DNA of 60,607 nt from an uncultured Sinobacteraceae bacterium (GTDB lineage: Bacteria; Pseudomonadota; Gammaproteobacteria; Steroidobacterales; Steroidobacteraceae). Below, in pieces: positions 33,051 through 41,311 of this stretch. The notes below the pieces were generated by a model that was given only the letters and a program-made list of their open reading frames with translations, did no database searches and was not told where the DNA came from. The DNA lies in contig CALEKY010000002.1 in the NCBI GenBank assembly GCA_937902995.1, positions 1 to 60,607 of the forward strand. Reading direction: 5' to 3'. A program made the translations under genes and the position numbers. Position 1 is the stretch's first letter. Every line of letters begins with the position of its first letter.

Positions 33051-34632
33051 AGATCTCCCGGGTCCGACTCGCCCAATATCTTTGTCGTACGACGCGTCGC
33101 TGTAGCTTGCCTGTTTCGGACCGCGGCAGCTCTGCGACGAAATCGATCCGGCGAGGTGCTTTATAGCTGGCAATGTTCGAGCGCACGAATGCGATCAGCT
33201 CGGCGGCCAGCTCCGGGGATGGGCTATATCCCTCGTTCAAGACGACAACGCCGCGCACTTCCTCTCCCCACTCGTCGTTCGGTACGCCAACGGTGCATGA
33301 CTCGCTGACGGCTGGATGTTTGAGCAGAACCTCGTCGATCTCTTGAGGATGGATGTTGACTCCGCCGACGATGATGCGGTCGGCCGTGCGGCCGACGAGG
33401 AACAGATAGCCATCCTCATCCACGTATCCGAGATCGCCGACCGAGAAATGTTCGCCGCGCCAACGGCCGCGCTCGTGCTCCGGTGCATTGAAATACTCGA
33501 ACGGCGATTGCGGGTTGTTGCGGAAATAGATTTCGCCGACGACACCGGGCGCGGTGGGCTTGCCGTCCTCATCCAGCACTTGCGCGCCGCATTCGGGCTG
33601 GAGCTTTCCGACGCTGCCAGGCTTGCGCAGCCATTCCTGCGACGAGATGCGAAATCGCGCGTTGCCTTCCGTCGCCGCGTAGTACTCCCAGAACACCGGA
33701 CCCCACCATTCGATCATGGCGCGTTTGACCTCGGGCGGCGTCGGTGCCGCCCCATGCATTACGACCTTCAGACTCGATAGGTCATAGCGAGCTCTGGTGG
33801 CTTCGGGCAGCTTCAACAAACGCTGAAACATGGTCGCAACCATGTGCGTGTGCGTCACGCGATGCCGCTCGATGAGCTGCAGCATCGTTTCGGCATCGAA
33901 CTTTTCCATCATCACGATCGGCACGCCGGAAACGAGCGGATACGTGACATCGAACGTGAGCGGACCGCCGTGATAGGCGGGGCCGCACAGCAAGTTCACA
34001 TCGGTGTCCGGATCGTAGTTGGCGAGCGTGCCGGCGTACTGCGGTCCGATGTGCAAGGGGTTGCGGCGATACACGCCCTTCGGACGACCAGTCGTTCCTG
34101 CCGTGTACAGCATGATGCCGCCCAGGCGCGGATTCGTCGGGTCCGTGTCCGGCTGTCCATGGAGTGCATCCTCGTAGCTGTCGAATCCTGGGATCGCCCC
34201 GCCGATCGCAAGACGCACCGCCAAGCGCTCGTTGCAAGCTTGTGCGGCCGCGGCGGCAAAGTCGGCATGCGCGATCAGCACTTTGGCGCGCGAGTCGGCC
34301 ACGATGTGCGCGACTTCGGGTCCGGTCAGGTGCCAGTTCACGGGCGTCAATCTCAAACCGCTGCGACGGGTCGCGCAGTAGACCTCGAGGAACTCAGGGA
34401 TGTTGGGACAGAGCAGGGCCACGCCGTCGTCATGACCGATGCCTGCGTTCGCGAGCACGTGCACGAGGCGGTTGGCGTTCGTGTTGAGCTGCGCGAACGT
34501 GCGCGTGCCTCGTTGCGAAAACACCGCGATCGCATGTGGTTTCACGCGCGCATGAAACGACAATGCCATGCCGGTGCGCGCGAGCGATTCGAGCTCGGAA
34601 GGCAGGCAAAGCTCACGCTCGGCTGTGGACAT
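33049..34632 (-). CDS. Acyl-CoA synthetase (AMP-dependent, FadD-like)
   Basis: The 527-residue enzyme activates carboxylic acids to CoA thioesters through an acyl-AMP. The AMP-binding P-loop is YTAGTTGRPKG (176-186), followed by LLCGPAYHGGPLTFDV, EYYAATEGN, GDLGYVDEDGYLFLVGRTAD and a C-terminal RSETGKLQRR with the catalytic Lys. Long/medium-chain or steroid-side-chain acids are the usual substrates of this clade; the exact acid is unknown. ATG 34632 with GGGG before it is preferred to the TTG at 34650. It is divergent from a spinster MFS gene and opens the catabolic island. Confidence 0.88.
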   Translation of the reverse strand: MSTAERELCLPSELESLARTGMALSFHARVKPHAIAVFSQRGTRTFAQLNTNANRLVHVLANAGIGHDDGVALLCPNIPEFLEVYCATRRSGLRLTPVNWHLTGPEVAHIVADSRAKVLIAHADFAAAAAQACNERLAVRLAIGGAIPGFDSYEDALHGQPDTDPTNPRLGGIMLYTAGTTGRPKGVYRRNPLHIGPQYAGTLANYDPDTDVNLLCGPAYHGGPLTFDVTYPLVSGVPIVMMEKFDAETMLQLIERHRVTHTHMVATMFQRLLKLPEATRARYDLSSLKVVMHGAAPTPPEVKRAMIEWWGPVFWEYYAATEGNARFRISSQEWLRKPGSVGKLQPECGAQVLDEDGKPTAPGVVGEIYFRNNPQSPFEYFNAPEHERGRWRGEHFSVGDLGYVDEDGYLFLVGRTADRIIVGGVNIHPQEIDEVLLKHPAVSESCTVGVPNDEWGEEVRGVVVLNEGYSPSPELAAELIAFVRSNIASYKAPRRIDFVAELPRSETGKLQRRVVRQRYWASRTREI

Positions 34633-34755
34633 CGGCAATTCCCCTAACAAGGATCATCGGGTTATTGACTTTCATACCAGCTGCGACAATCGTTCGGGAA
34701 GCATGGGGGACCTCGTCGAAGGAATCGCGCGTCACTGTCGCAGCGACCTGCTCGG

Positions 34756-36147
34756 GTGACGCCATGGCAAGCGCGCCTCGAGGAATTTCCAAGATTGAAG
34801 CCGCCACCTGACATCGCGGTGCCAGTCGCCGCAGCGCCCAGCGCGTCGGTCACGCGTCGCTATCGCTCTTACGTGCTCTGGCTGCTGATGCTCGGATGCA
34901 CGTTGAATTTCCTCAACCGCCATGTGGTCAACATACTTGCCGAACCCATCAAGCACGAATTCGGCCTGAGAGATTGGCAGCTCGGCGTTCTGACAGGGCT
35001 GTCCTTTGCGATTTTTTTCGGTTGTCTCAGTTTGCCGGTCGCGCGCCTGGCCGACCGGGGCAATCGGTCTGTCGTTATTACAGCGGCCGTGGGGACCTGG
35101 AGTTTGTTCACGGCGCTCAGCGGGTTCGTCACGAGCTACGTGCAGCTGCTCGTGGCGCGCATGTTCGTCGGAATGGGTGCGGCGGGCGGCGGTCCGCCGT
35201 CACAATCGCTCATCTGCGATTACACACCGAAAGAAAAGCGCGCATCCGCCCTCGCGTTCTACACGATCGGCATGCCGATGGGATCGCTCGCGGGGTTGGC
35301 GTTGGGCGGGCTCATCGCGCAGGAATACGGTTGGCGTGCGGCCTTCATCGCCGCGGGTGTCCCCGGATTGTTGCTTGCCGTGTTGATGGCATTTACGCTG
35401 CGCGATCCTCTGCGCGCTTCGACGCAGTCCGATCATCCTGCGCCGCCGTTACGGGAGGCGCTGCGCGAAATTTTCTCGAAACGCGCGTTCCTGCTGATTA
35501 CCGCCGCCGGTTGTCTCATCAGTTTCGTGAACTACGGACAGGCGGCATTCGTCGCGTCGTTTTTCCTGCGTTCGCATGCGGACGGTTTGGCGTACCACAC
35601 GATCGAGATCGATCGGATGCTCGGGTTGACGTTGGACGCGATCGGTTTTCTCGGCTTGGCGCTCGGACTAGCCAAGGGCTTGAGCGGAATCGTCGGTACG
35701 CTCATCGGCGGACATGCAACGGACTTTGCAGTGCGAAGCAGCTACGCGGCGCTGGCGATCATTCCTGCCGCCGTCGCCTTGTTGCGCATTCCGTTGGTTA
35801 TCGGGGCACTGCTAGTTGCGGACTCGGCACTGGCGCTGCTGTTGCTCACTGTGCATTGGTTCATCATGGGATGCGGTGCACCGGCCGCGTACTCGAGCAT
35901 TCACGGGCTCGTGCAGCCGCGCATCCGTGCGACTGCCGTGGCCATTTTCATGTTCGTCCTCAATCTCGTGGGTCTGGGGCTCGGTCCGCTGTGCTTCGGT
36001 CTGTTGAGCGATGCGCTGTCCGCGAGCGGGCTCGGACCCGCCGACGGGCTGCGCTGGTCGCTCATTCTGATGTCGATGCTCCTGCTCGTAGCCGCAATGC
36101 TTTCCTGGTCCGCTCGCAAGGCGTTAATGGCGGAAAGCGTGAGCTGA
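34756..36147 (+). CDS. Spinster-type MFS transporter (catabolic island)
   Basis: The 463-residue carrier has twelve helices with the spinster helix-1 motif LNFLNRHVVNILAEPIKHEF, followed by LSLPVARLADRGNRSVVI and FVGMGAAGGGPPSQSLICDYTP. It is shorter than the family member at 9.6 kb. Divergent pairing with the acyl-CoA synthetase suggests it imports the acid or alcohol products generated in the periplasm by the neighbouring quinoproteins. Start GTG 34756; ATG 34764 is not in frame. Confidence 0.82.
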   Translation: MTPWQARLEEFPRLKPPPDIAVPVAAAPSASVTRRYRSYVLWLLMLGCTLNFLNRHVVNILAEPIKHEFGLRDWQLGVLTGLSFAIFFGCLSLPVARLADRGNRSVVITAAVGTWSLFTALSGFVTSYVQLLVARMFVGMGAAGGGPPSQSLICDYTPKEKRASALAFYTIGMPMGSLAGLALGGLIAQEYGWRAAFIAAGVPGLLLAVLMAFTLRDPLRASTQSDHPAPPLREALREIFSKRAFLLITAAGCLISFVNYGQAAFVASFFLRSHADGLAYHTIEIDRMLGLTLDAIGFLGLALGLAKGLSGIVGTLIGGHATDFAVRSSYAALAIIPAAVALLRIPLVIGALLVADSALALLLLTVHWFIMGCGAPAAYSSIHGLVQPRIRATAVAIFMFVLNLVGLGLGPLCFGLLSDALSASGLGPADGLRWSLILMSMLLLVAAMLSWSARKALMAESVS

Positions 36148-36157
36148 CGGAGTCGCC

Positions 36158-38065
36158 TCATCTCCGCGGACGAAACGCGAGCAGCACATTGCCTGGCAGC
36201 CTGCCGTAGCCGGATTGCACGTACAGCGTGCCGTTTGCCGCAACGTACGCGCCGTTGTCGATTTGTCCGCCGCGACCCGGCGTGCCGTCAATCGTCTTGA
36301 ATTCGCGTACGGTGTCGTACTCCCAGACGACCTTGCCGGTTTCGGCGTCGAAGATGCGCAGCCTTCCATCCACGGCGCCGCTGACGACGGACTTGTCGAT
36401 GACGAGCGGCGGCGAGGAGAGGCCGTAGAAATTGCCGCACTGAGGGACGATCTTGTCCCGTCCGTTTTCGCAATCCGGCTGCGCCAGGTAGCGCCACAAT
36501 ACGCGCCCGGTGTCGATATCCATCGCGTTCATGCCGGGCTCGTGGGAAGCATGGCGATTGGGACGCACGGAATCGTTGATCGGCGCAAAGACGCGTTCGC
36601 CGTCGATGGCCAAGCCGAAGTGGACTCCGCCGAGCGTCGTGCCTTGACCGAAACGGCGCACCCAAAGCAGCTTGCCGTTGTCGTCGGGATCGAGGGCCCA
36701 GACATGGCCAGACTTCTGGCCCGCGAGCAGAATGTCGCGTCCGTCGCGGCGCTGCGCGATCACGACAGCGCCGCCGAAGTCCCAGTCGCGCTGAATGCTT
36801 TGTTCTGCCGGCGGGCAGTTCGCGCCTGATCGCTCGGTACCGCAAGAGCTGTTCCACGCATCGTTGGGCGTGCCTTGAAAGCTCCAACGGATCTCGCCGG
36901 TTTGCAGATCGATGGCGAGAATGGCATCGCTCGTGTTCGTCGGCGGCAACGAGAAGTTCTCTCCCGTCGCGGCGTAGAGGACGCCGCGCTTCTCATCGAG
37001 CGTGAGATTCGCCCAGATCGGCGCGCCCGACGGTCCCCACTGCAGCGCGCCCGCGGCGTTCACGCCGCGCAGCGTGGCACCTTCCATCGTATGCGCTTTC
37101 CAAATTCTTTCGCCGGTGACCAGGTCCAGTGCGACGACGGCACCGCTCGTGCGGCAGCACTCGAATTTGTCGTTGGTCGCAGCACTCGCCTCGCGATTCG
37201 ACAAGGCGATGTACGCTCGGTCGCGGTACACGAGCGGCGCTGCGGTGAGATTCGAACGATCGAACAGCCGCACGTCCTTGACCCAGATGCGCGTTCCGGT
37301 CTGCGCATCGATTTGATGAACGCGTCCGGCCGTGTCGCCGAACATCAGAACCTTGCGGCTGCCGTCCGGCAGTTCCGCATACGTGGGTGACGTGCGTAGC
37401 GGCGTTTCGGATTTGTAGGTCCATTTCACGCAGCCCGTCTCGCTGTCGAGCGCATACACACGGAACGCTTCGCCGACGACGATGAACAGCGTCGTGCCGA
37501 CGACGATGGGTTGCGAACGCAGGGCGGCGACTTGCGGAAACGCAACCGCCCACGCCAAGCGCAGCTTTTTCAGATCGGCGCTCGTGAGGCCGGCTTGCTG
37601 CGCGGTCATGCGACGATGCGATTGCAAGTTCAGACCGAACGAGCCGACCGTCGGCGGGCTGCTCAAATCCACGACGCGGCGCTTGGCGCTGCATTGCATC
37701 CGCTCGGCCCACGCGGCATGAGGATCGGGCGCCGAATCGGCGAGGTACGCGATCAGTTGCTCGCGATCCGCAGACGACATGCCTGCGGCTTGCGCGCGCA
37801 TCGGACCTTCGGTGAGCGTGAACCGCAGCGTTTCCGCGCTGAGTCTTCGCAAGCCGTCGAAGTGCGGTGCACGCGTACCTTGCGGATTGTCGTGGCAGGC
37901 AGCACACCACTGGCGATACAGCGCATGACCGGGGTGCGATTCATCCGGTGCTCTTCGCGCGGTCTGCACCGCCGGTCCGGAATCGTCCTGCGCGTGCGCG
38001 CTCGAGACGACGCCAACGAGCGCAAGCCACGCCGCAATGCCTACCCACTCGATTCGATGCTTCAC
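36158..38065 (-). CDS. PVA-dehydrogenase-like quinohaemoprotein 1
   Basis: The 635-residue periplasmic protein has a signal peptide (AAWLALVGVVSSAHA) and then a cytochrome c domain. The haem site is Cys54-x-x-Cys57-His58 (WCAACHDN), with the likely axial Met89 in GPMRAQAAGM. A PQQ-type eight-bladed propeller follows. A vicinal Cys303-Cys304 pair in FECCRTSGAVVALD fits the disulfide over PQQ. The layout and the ECC-x-x-x-G-x-VVALD motif match polyvinyl-alcohol dehydrogenase (cytochrome), which oxidises secondary alcohols. The real substrate may differ. GTG 38065 with GGGAGC is chosen as start. It lies 25 bases after paralogue 2. Confidence 0.83.
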   Translation of the reverse strand: MKHRIEWVGIAAWLALVGVVSSAHAQDDSGPAVQTARRAPDESHPGHALYRQWCAACHDNPQGTRAPHFDGLRRLSAETLRFTLTEGPMRAQAAGMSSADREQLIAYLADSAPDPHAAWAERMQCSAKRRVVDLSSPPTVGSFGLNLQSHRRMTAQQAGLTSADLKKLRLAWAVAFPQVAALRSQPIVVGTTLFIVVGEAFRVYALDSETGCVKWTYKSETPLRTSPTYAELPDGSRKVLMFGDTAGRVHQIDAQTGTRIWVKDVRLFDRSNLTAAPLVYRDRAYIALSNREASAATNDKFECCRTSGAVVALDLVTGERIWKAHTMEGATLRGVNAAGALQWGPSGAPIWANLTLDEKRGVLYAATGENFSLPPTNTSDAILAIDLQTGEIRWSFQGTPNDAWNSSCGTERSGANCPPAEQSIQRDWDFGGAVVIAQRRDGRDILLAGQKSGHVWALDPDDNGKLLWVRRFGQGTTLGGVHFGLAIDGERVFAPINDSVRPNRHASHEPGMNAMDIDTGRVLWRYLAQPDCENGRDKIVPQCGNFYGLSSPPLVIDKSVVSGAVDGRLRIFDAETGKVVWEYDTVREFKTIDGTPGRGGQIDNGAYVAANGTLYVQSGYGRLPGNVLLAFRPRR

Positions 38066-38090
38066 TGTGAGCTCCCGCTGATCGTTGGTG

Positions 38091-39962
38091 TTAGTTTCGG
38101 GAACGGGGTCGGAACGCAAGCAGCACGTTGCCGGGCGGATGGCCGAATCTTCGGTAGCCCGCATTCACGAACAACAGACCGTTCGCTGCGGCAAACGGCG
38201 CGTTGTCGATGCCTCCGCCGTAACCCGGGACGCCATTCACGGTTTCGTAATCGCGGATCACGTCGAACTGAAACAGCAGCTTGCCGGTCGCTGCCTCGAA
38301 GATGCGCAGGAAGCCGTCTGTCGAGCCGGTCACGAGTGCGCCGTCGATGAGGAGCGGCGCTGCCGACAGTCCAATGCGCCGATTGCAGTTCGTTGCGCGT
38401 TTGCTGCGATGAGGACCGCAGTCCGGCGTCGCGCGAAAGCTCCAGAGCACATTGCCCGTATCGGCATCGAGCGCGTACAGGCCTGGTCCATGCAGATGTT
38501 CGCGGCCCGGTCCGATCGGATCGTTCAACGGCACGAACAGGCGCTTGCCGTCGAACGCCAGACCCCAGTGGATGCCTCCGGCCGGCGAACCCGGCCCGAA
38601 GCTGCGATGCCAAATGACGGCACCGCGTCGGTTGGGATCGAGTGCCCAGACCGATCCGGACTTGTGGCCCGCGAACAGCGCCTCGCTGCCGTTACTCAAT
38701 TTGCCGAGAATCGGTGTCGCGCCGAAATCCAGGTCGCTCACGATGCTCTTCGAGCCGAAGTCGCAATTCGAGCCTTTGCGCGAGCACGCGCCGTTCCAAA
38801 CGTCGTTGGTCGCGGCTTGGAATACCCAGCGACGCGCGCCGGTGTCCAGGTCGATGGCAATCAGCGCATCGCTCGTGTCGGTGGCGGGCAGCGAGAAATT
38901 CGTGCCCGTGCCGACGTAGAGAACATTGCGGCGCGCATCGATGACGGGCGTCGACCACACCGGTGCGCCTGACGGACCCCACAGCTGCGTGCCGACTCGG
39001 CTGCGGCCCTGTTTCACCGGCGGCGGCATCATGCGCGCCGTCCAGATCTGTTTGCCCGATTCGAGATCGAGCGCGACGACGGCACCCTGACTCTTGCAGC
39101 ACTCGTAAGTGTCGTCGGGTGCGTAGTTGACTTCGATCGACGAAAGCGGGGTATAGACGCGCTTTTCATGAATCACCGGCGCGCCGGTGATGCGCTGCTG
39201 GTCGTCGAATTTCGTGTCCGTTTTCCAGACGAGTGCGCCAGTCGCGGCATCGAGCGCATGCACGAAACCGGCTGCGTCGCCGAACACGAGCAGATGCTTG
39301 CCGGGCTCGAGCGTGCCGTAGGAAAGCGAGGAGCGCAGCGGCGTCGTCGATTTGTACACCCACTTCACGCAGCCGCTTGCGGTGTCGAGCGCATAAAGGC
39401 GCGCCGAATCGGTGGCAGCCACGAAGATGGTCGTGCCGACGATGACCGGTTGCGAGCGCATCGTCGGCGTTTGCGGGAAGCCGATCGCCCATGCGAGCTC
39501 GAGGTCGGCAAATTGTTCGGTGCGTAGGCCTGCCTGTTCTGCCGTGAGACGCCGGTAGCCGAGCGGATCGACGCCGAACCAAGACACGGTCGGTGCCGCT
39601 CGCAGATCGACGGCACGGCGGCTGGCGCTGCAGCTTGCGTTCGCAATCCAAGCGTCGTTGTCGGGCGCGTCGTCGCTGATATAGCCGATGAGCTGTTCCA
39701 GTTGCGCAGGCGGAATGCGCGCTGCCTGGCGGCGCATGTAGCCGTCCGTGAGCGCATAACGGACCGTCGGTTCATTGAGCTGACGCAGCGCTTGCAGCGA
39801 CGGTGCGCCGGTATTGTCCGAGTTGTCGTGGCATGAGGCGCACCATTGGTAGTACACCGCTTCCCCGGGATGACGCGTCTCGCTGCCCGTTCCCTGGGCG
39901 TGCGCGATGCACGCCCAGGCGCTCAATGCCGCCACGACGGCAACCGATTGCAACGTATTCAT
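38091..39962 (-). CDS. PVA-dehydrogenase-like quinohaemoprotein 2
   Basis: The 623-residue paralogue of the preceding gene has a signal peptide (SVAVVAALSAWACIAHAQG) and haem site Cys41-x-x-Cys44-His45 (WCASCHDN). The likely axial Met76 is in GYMRRQAARI, and the vicinal Cys288-Cys289 pair in YECCKSQGAVVALD. Propeller repeats follow the ALD-x-x-TG-x-x-W pattern. The two paralogues share layout and most motifs but differ in many surface loops, which suggests divided substrate ranges or a heteromer. It is the first of the pair in transcription order, after the exported protein at 39975. Electrons would leave through the haem domain. Confidence 0.83.
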   Translation of the reverse strand: MNTLQSVAVVAALSAWACIAHAQGTGSETRHPGEAVYYQWCASCHDNSDNTGAPSLQALRQLNEPTVRYALTDGYMRRQAARIPPAQLEQLIGYISDDAPDNDAWIANASCSASRRAVDLRAAPTVSWFGVDPLGYRRLTAEQAGLRTEQFADLELAWAIGFPQTPTMRSQPVIVGTTIFVAATDSARLYALDTASGCVKWVYKSTTPLRSSLSYGTLEPGKHLLVFGDAAGFVHALDAATGALVWKTDTKFDDQQRITGAPVIHEKRVYTPLSSIEVNYAPDDTYECCKSQGAVVALDLESGKQIWTARMMPPPVKQGRSRVGTQLWGPSGAPVWSTPVIDARRNVLYVGTGTNFSLPATDTSDALIAIDLDTGARRWVFQAATNDVWNGACSRKGSNCDFGSKSIVSDLDFGATPILGKLSNGSEALFAGHKSGSVWALDPNRRGAVIWHRSFGPGSPAGGIHWGLAFDGKRLFVPLNDPIGPGREHLHGPGLYALDADTGNVLWSFRATPDCGPHRSKRATNCNRRIGLSAAPLLIDGALVTGSTDGFLRIFEAATGKLLFQFDVIRDYETVNGVPGYGGGIDNAPFAAANGLLFVNAGYRRFGHPPGNVLLAFRPRSRN

Positions 39963-39974
39963 TGACGCGACCGC

Positions 39975-40985
39975 TTACCGAGATCCGCGTTGCGCCGCTT
40001 CCTTCTCCTCTTGCCGCGCACCGCGCAGCACGCCTTCCAATGCGTAATTGCCTTCGTGGCAGGCGTATTCGTAGATCTGTTCGTTCGTGGCGTTGAAGGA
40101 AACCTCGCCGCGCCAGGGCCGCGAGTAGAAGAACGGATCCTCGACCGTGAATTCGTAGAGGATCTGTCGGTCGGAGACGCGCGTGAAACGCTCGGTGACC
40201 TTTGCGTTGGGGGAGAGCGCCGTACCTGCTTCGGCCTGCAACGGATGGAAGTTCGTGGTCTCCACGACGAGCGTGTCGCCGTCCCATCGACCGACCGAGT
40301 TACCGAACAGCTGCGGAATCTGTTGCGGCGTGCGTCGGCCGTTCAGCGGGATGATGCGCGCATGCGCGATCATCTCGACGCGAATCACGAAATAGTCGGC
40401 CGTCTGCACGATCTGGTAGTTGTTGTTGTACAGGCCATTGATCATCGGCGGTCCGACGCGCGTGCCGATGCTGAGACAACGCTCGCCGAGCGGCCGCACT
40501 TCCGGGCCGTCGAAGGACTTACGCTTTTCCGCCAATTCCGCGAGGAACTTGCGGCCTTGCTCGCTGTACGGGATTCGTCCGTCGGCCGGGTCGACGATCC
40601 ACGAGGTACGGTACTCGCCCTTCACCAAACCGAAGCTCATGCCAGGATCGATCCAGAACGCGTTGTAGCCGCGTCCGCGCTGAAGGTCCGAACCGTCGAA
40701 ACTGCTGTTGGAAACGTTGTCGTCCGTTCGTTGCCGCACGACTTGCGGATGCGCTTCGGTTTCCGCGGCCACTTCATCGGGCGTCAGGACGAGAGATTTG
40801 TAGCGAGCCGGGCGCTCGAGCGACGTGATGGAGGCGTTGCTCCATATGCCTTGCAGATCCGGTTGACCGTGCTCGGTGCGCGGAGGGCTGTAGGCGGCGC
40901 TCTCTTGCAGCGTGCCGCAAAGCCCGAAGGCCAATCCCGCCAACACAGCCGTGCGCGTCGCGCGGCGCCATCTCGGATACTTCAT
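39975..40985 (-). CDS. Conserved exported protein of unknown function
   Basis: The 336-residue protein has a basic start and signal segment (RTAVLAGLAFGLCGTLQESAAY). A conserved beta-rich domain begins PPRTEHGQPDLQGIWSNASI and contains PLGERCLSIGTRVGPPMING, YFVIRVEMIAHARIIPLNGR and VGRWDGDTLVVETTNFHP, ending in YEYACHEGNYALEGVLRGAR. I know this pattern from exported proteins beside TonB receptors and hydrolases in soil proteobacteria and Acidobacteria, without assigned function. It starts the minus-strand operon with the two quinohaemoproteins (12 bases between genes) and is divergent from the TonB receptor. GGGGGA precedes ATG 40985. Confidence 0.75.
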   Translation of the reverse strand: MKYPRWRRATRTAVLAGLAFGLCGTLQESAAYSPPRTEHGQPDLQGIWSNASITSLERPARYKSLVLTPDEVAAETEAHPQVVRQRTDDNVSNSSFDGSDLQRGRGYNAFWIDPGMSFGLVKGEYRTSWIVDPADGRIPYSEQGRKFLAELAEKRKSFDGPEVRPLGERCLSIGTRVGPPMINGLYNNNYQIVQTADYFVIRVEMIAHARIIPLNGRRTPQQIPQLFGNSVGRWDGDTLVVETTNFHPLQAEAGTALSPNAKVTERFTRVSDRQILYEFTVEDPFFYSRPWRGEVSFNATNEQIYEYACHEGNYALEGVLRGARQEEKEAAQRGSR

Positions 40986-41311
40986 TGCCGAATCCCCCTG
41001 CATGTGCGCTCGCGATGCCCGACGGTAGACCGGGGTCGGGTCGACGGCGCCGCACACATTACGAGCCACTAATGGATACATTGTCAACGGGGAATCGAGC
41101 CGCGGTGCGAAGGTCGTTTCCCAAATTGACAAGATCACTAATAACTGGCCACACTCGCGTCCTGCGAACGCAGCACGAGCTCGGTGTCGAGGGAATATGC
41201 GCGGCTGAGGATCGCGGAACCTGCCGACTCCGTCATCGGGATGCGTTCTGACGTCAGAACTAATAGCCGTAGTTGAACGTGCCTTGCACGCCGTTCGAAA
41301 AGGGGGAACTC
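40986..41311. promoter_or_regulatory. Divergent regulatory region of the catabolic island
   Basis: The 326 bases separate the quinoprotein operon and the TonB receptor gene. They hold a perfect 16-base palindrome GTTCTGACGTCAGAAC at 41246-41261, about 50 bases before the receptor start. A CACTAAT word occurs twice (near 41070 and 41130), and an inverted TTGTCAA/TTGACAA pair lies near 41081 and 41124. One shared regulator could act on both transcripts. No regulator gene is adjacent. Confidence 0.5.

Noticed and set aside
36158..39962. Calling the island a true PVA-degradation operon
   Set aside because: The known oxidised-PVA hydrolase and the separate cytochrome c gene are absent, and the TonB receptor and DUF6351 protein point to another or broader substrate.
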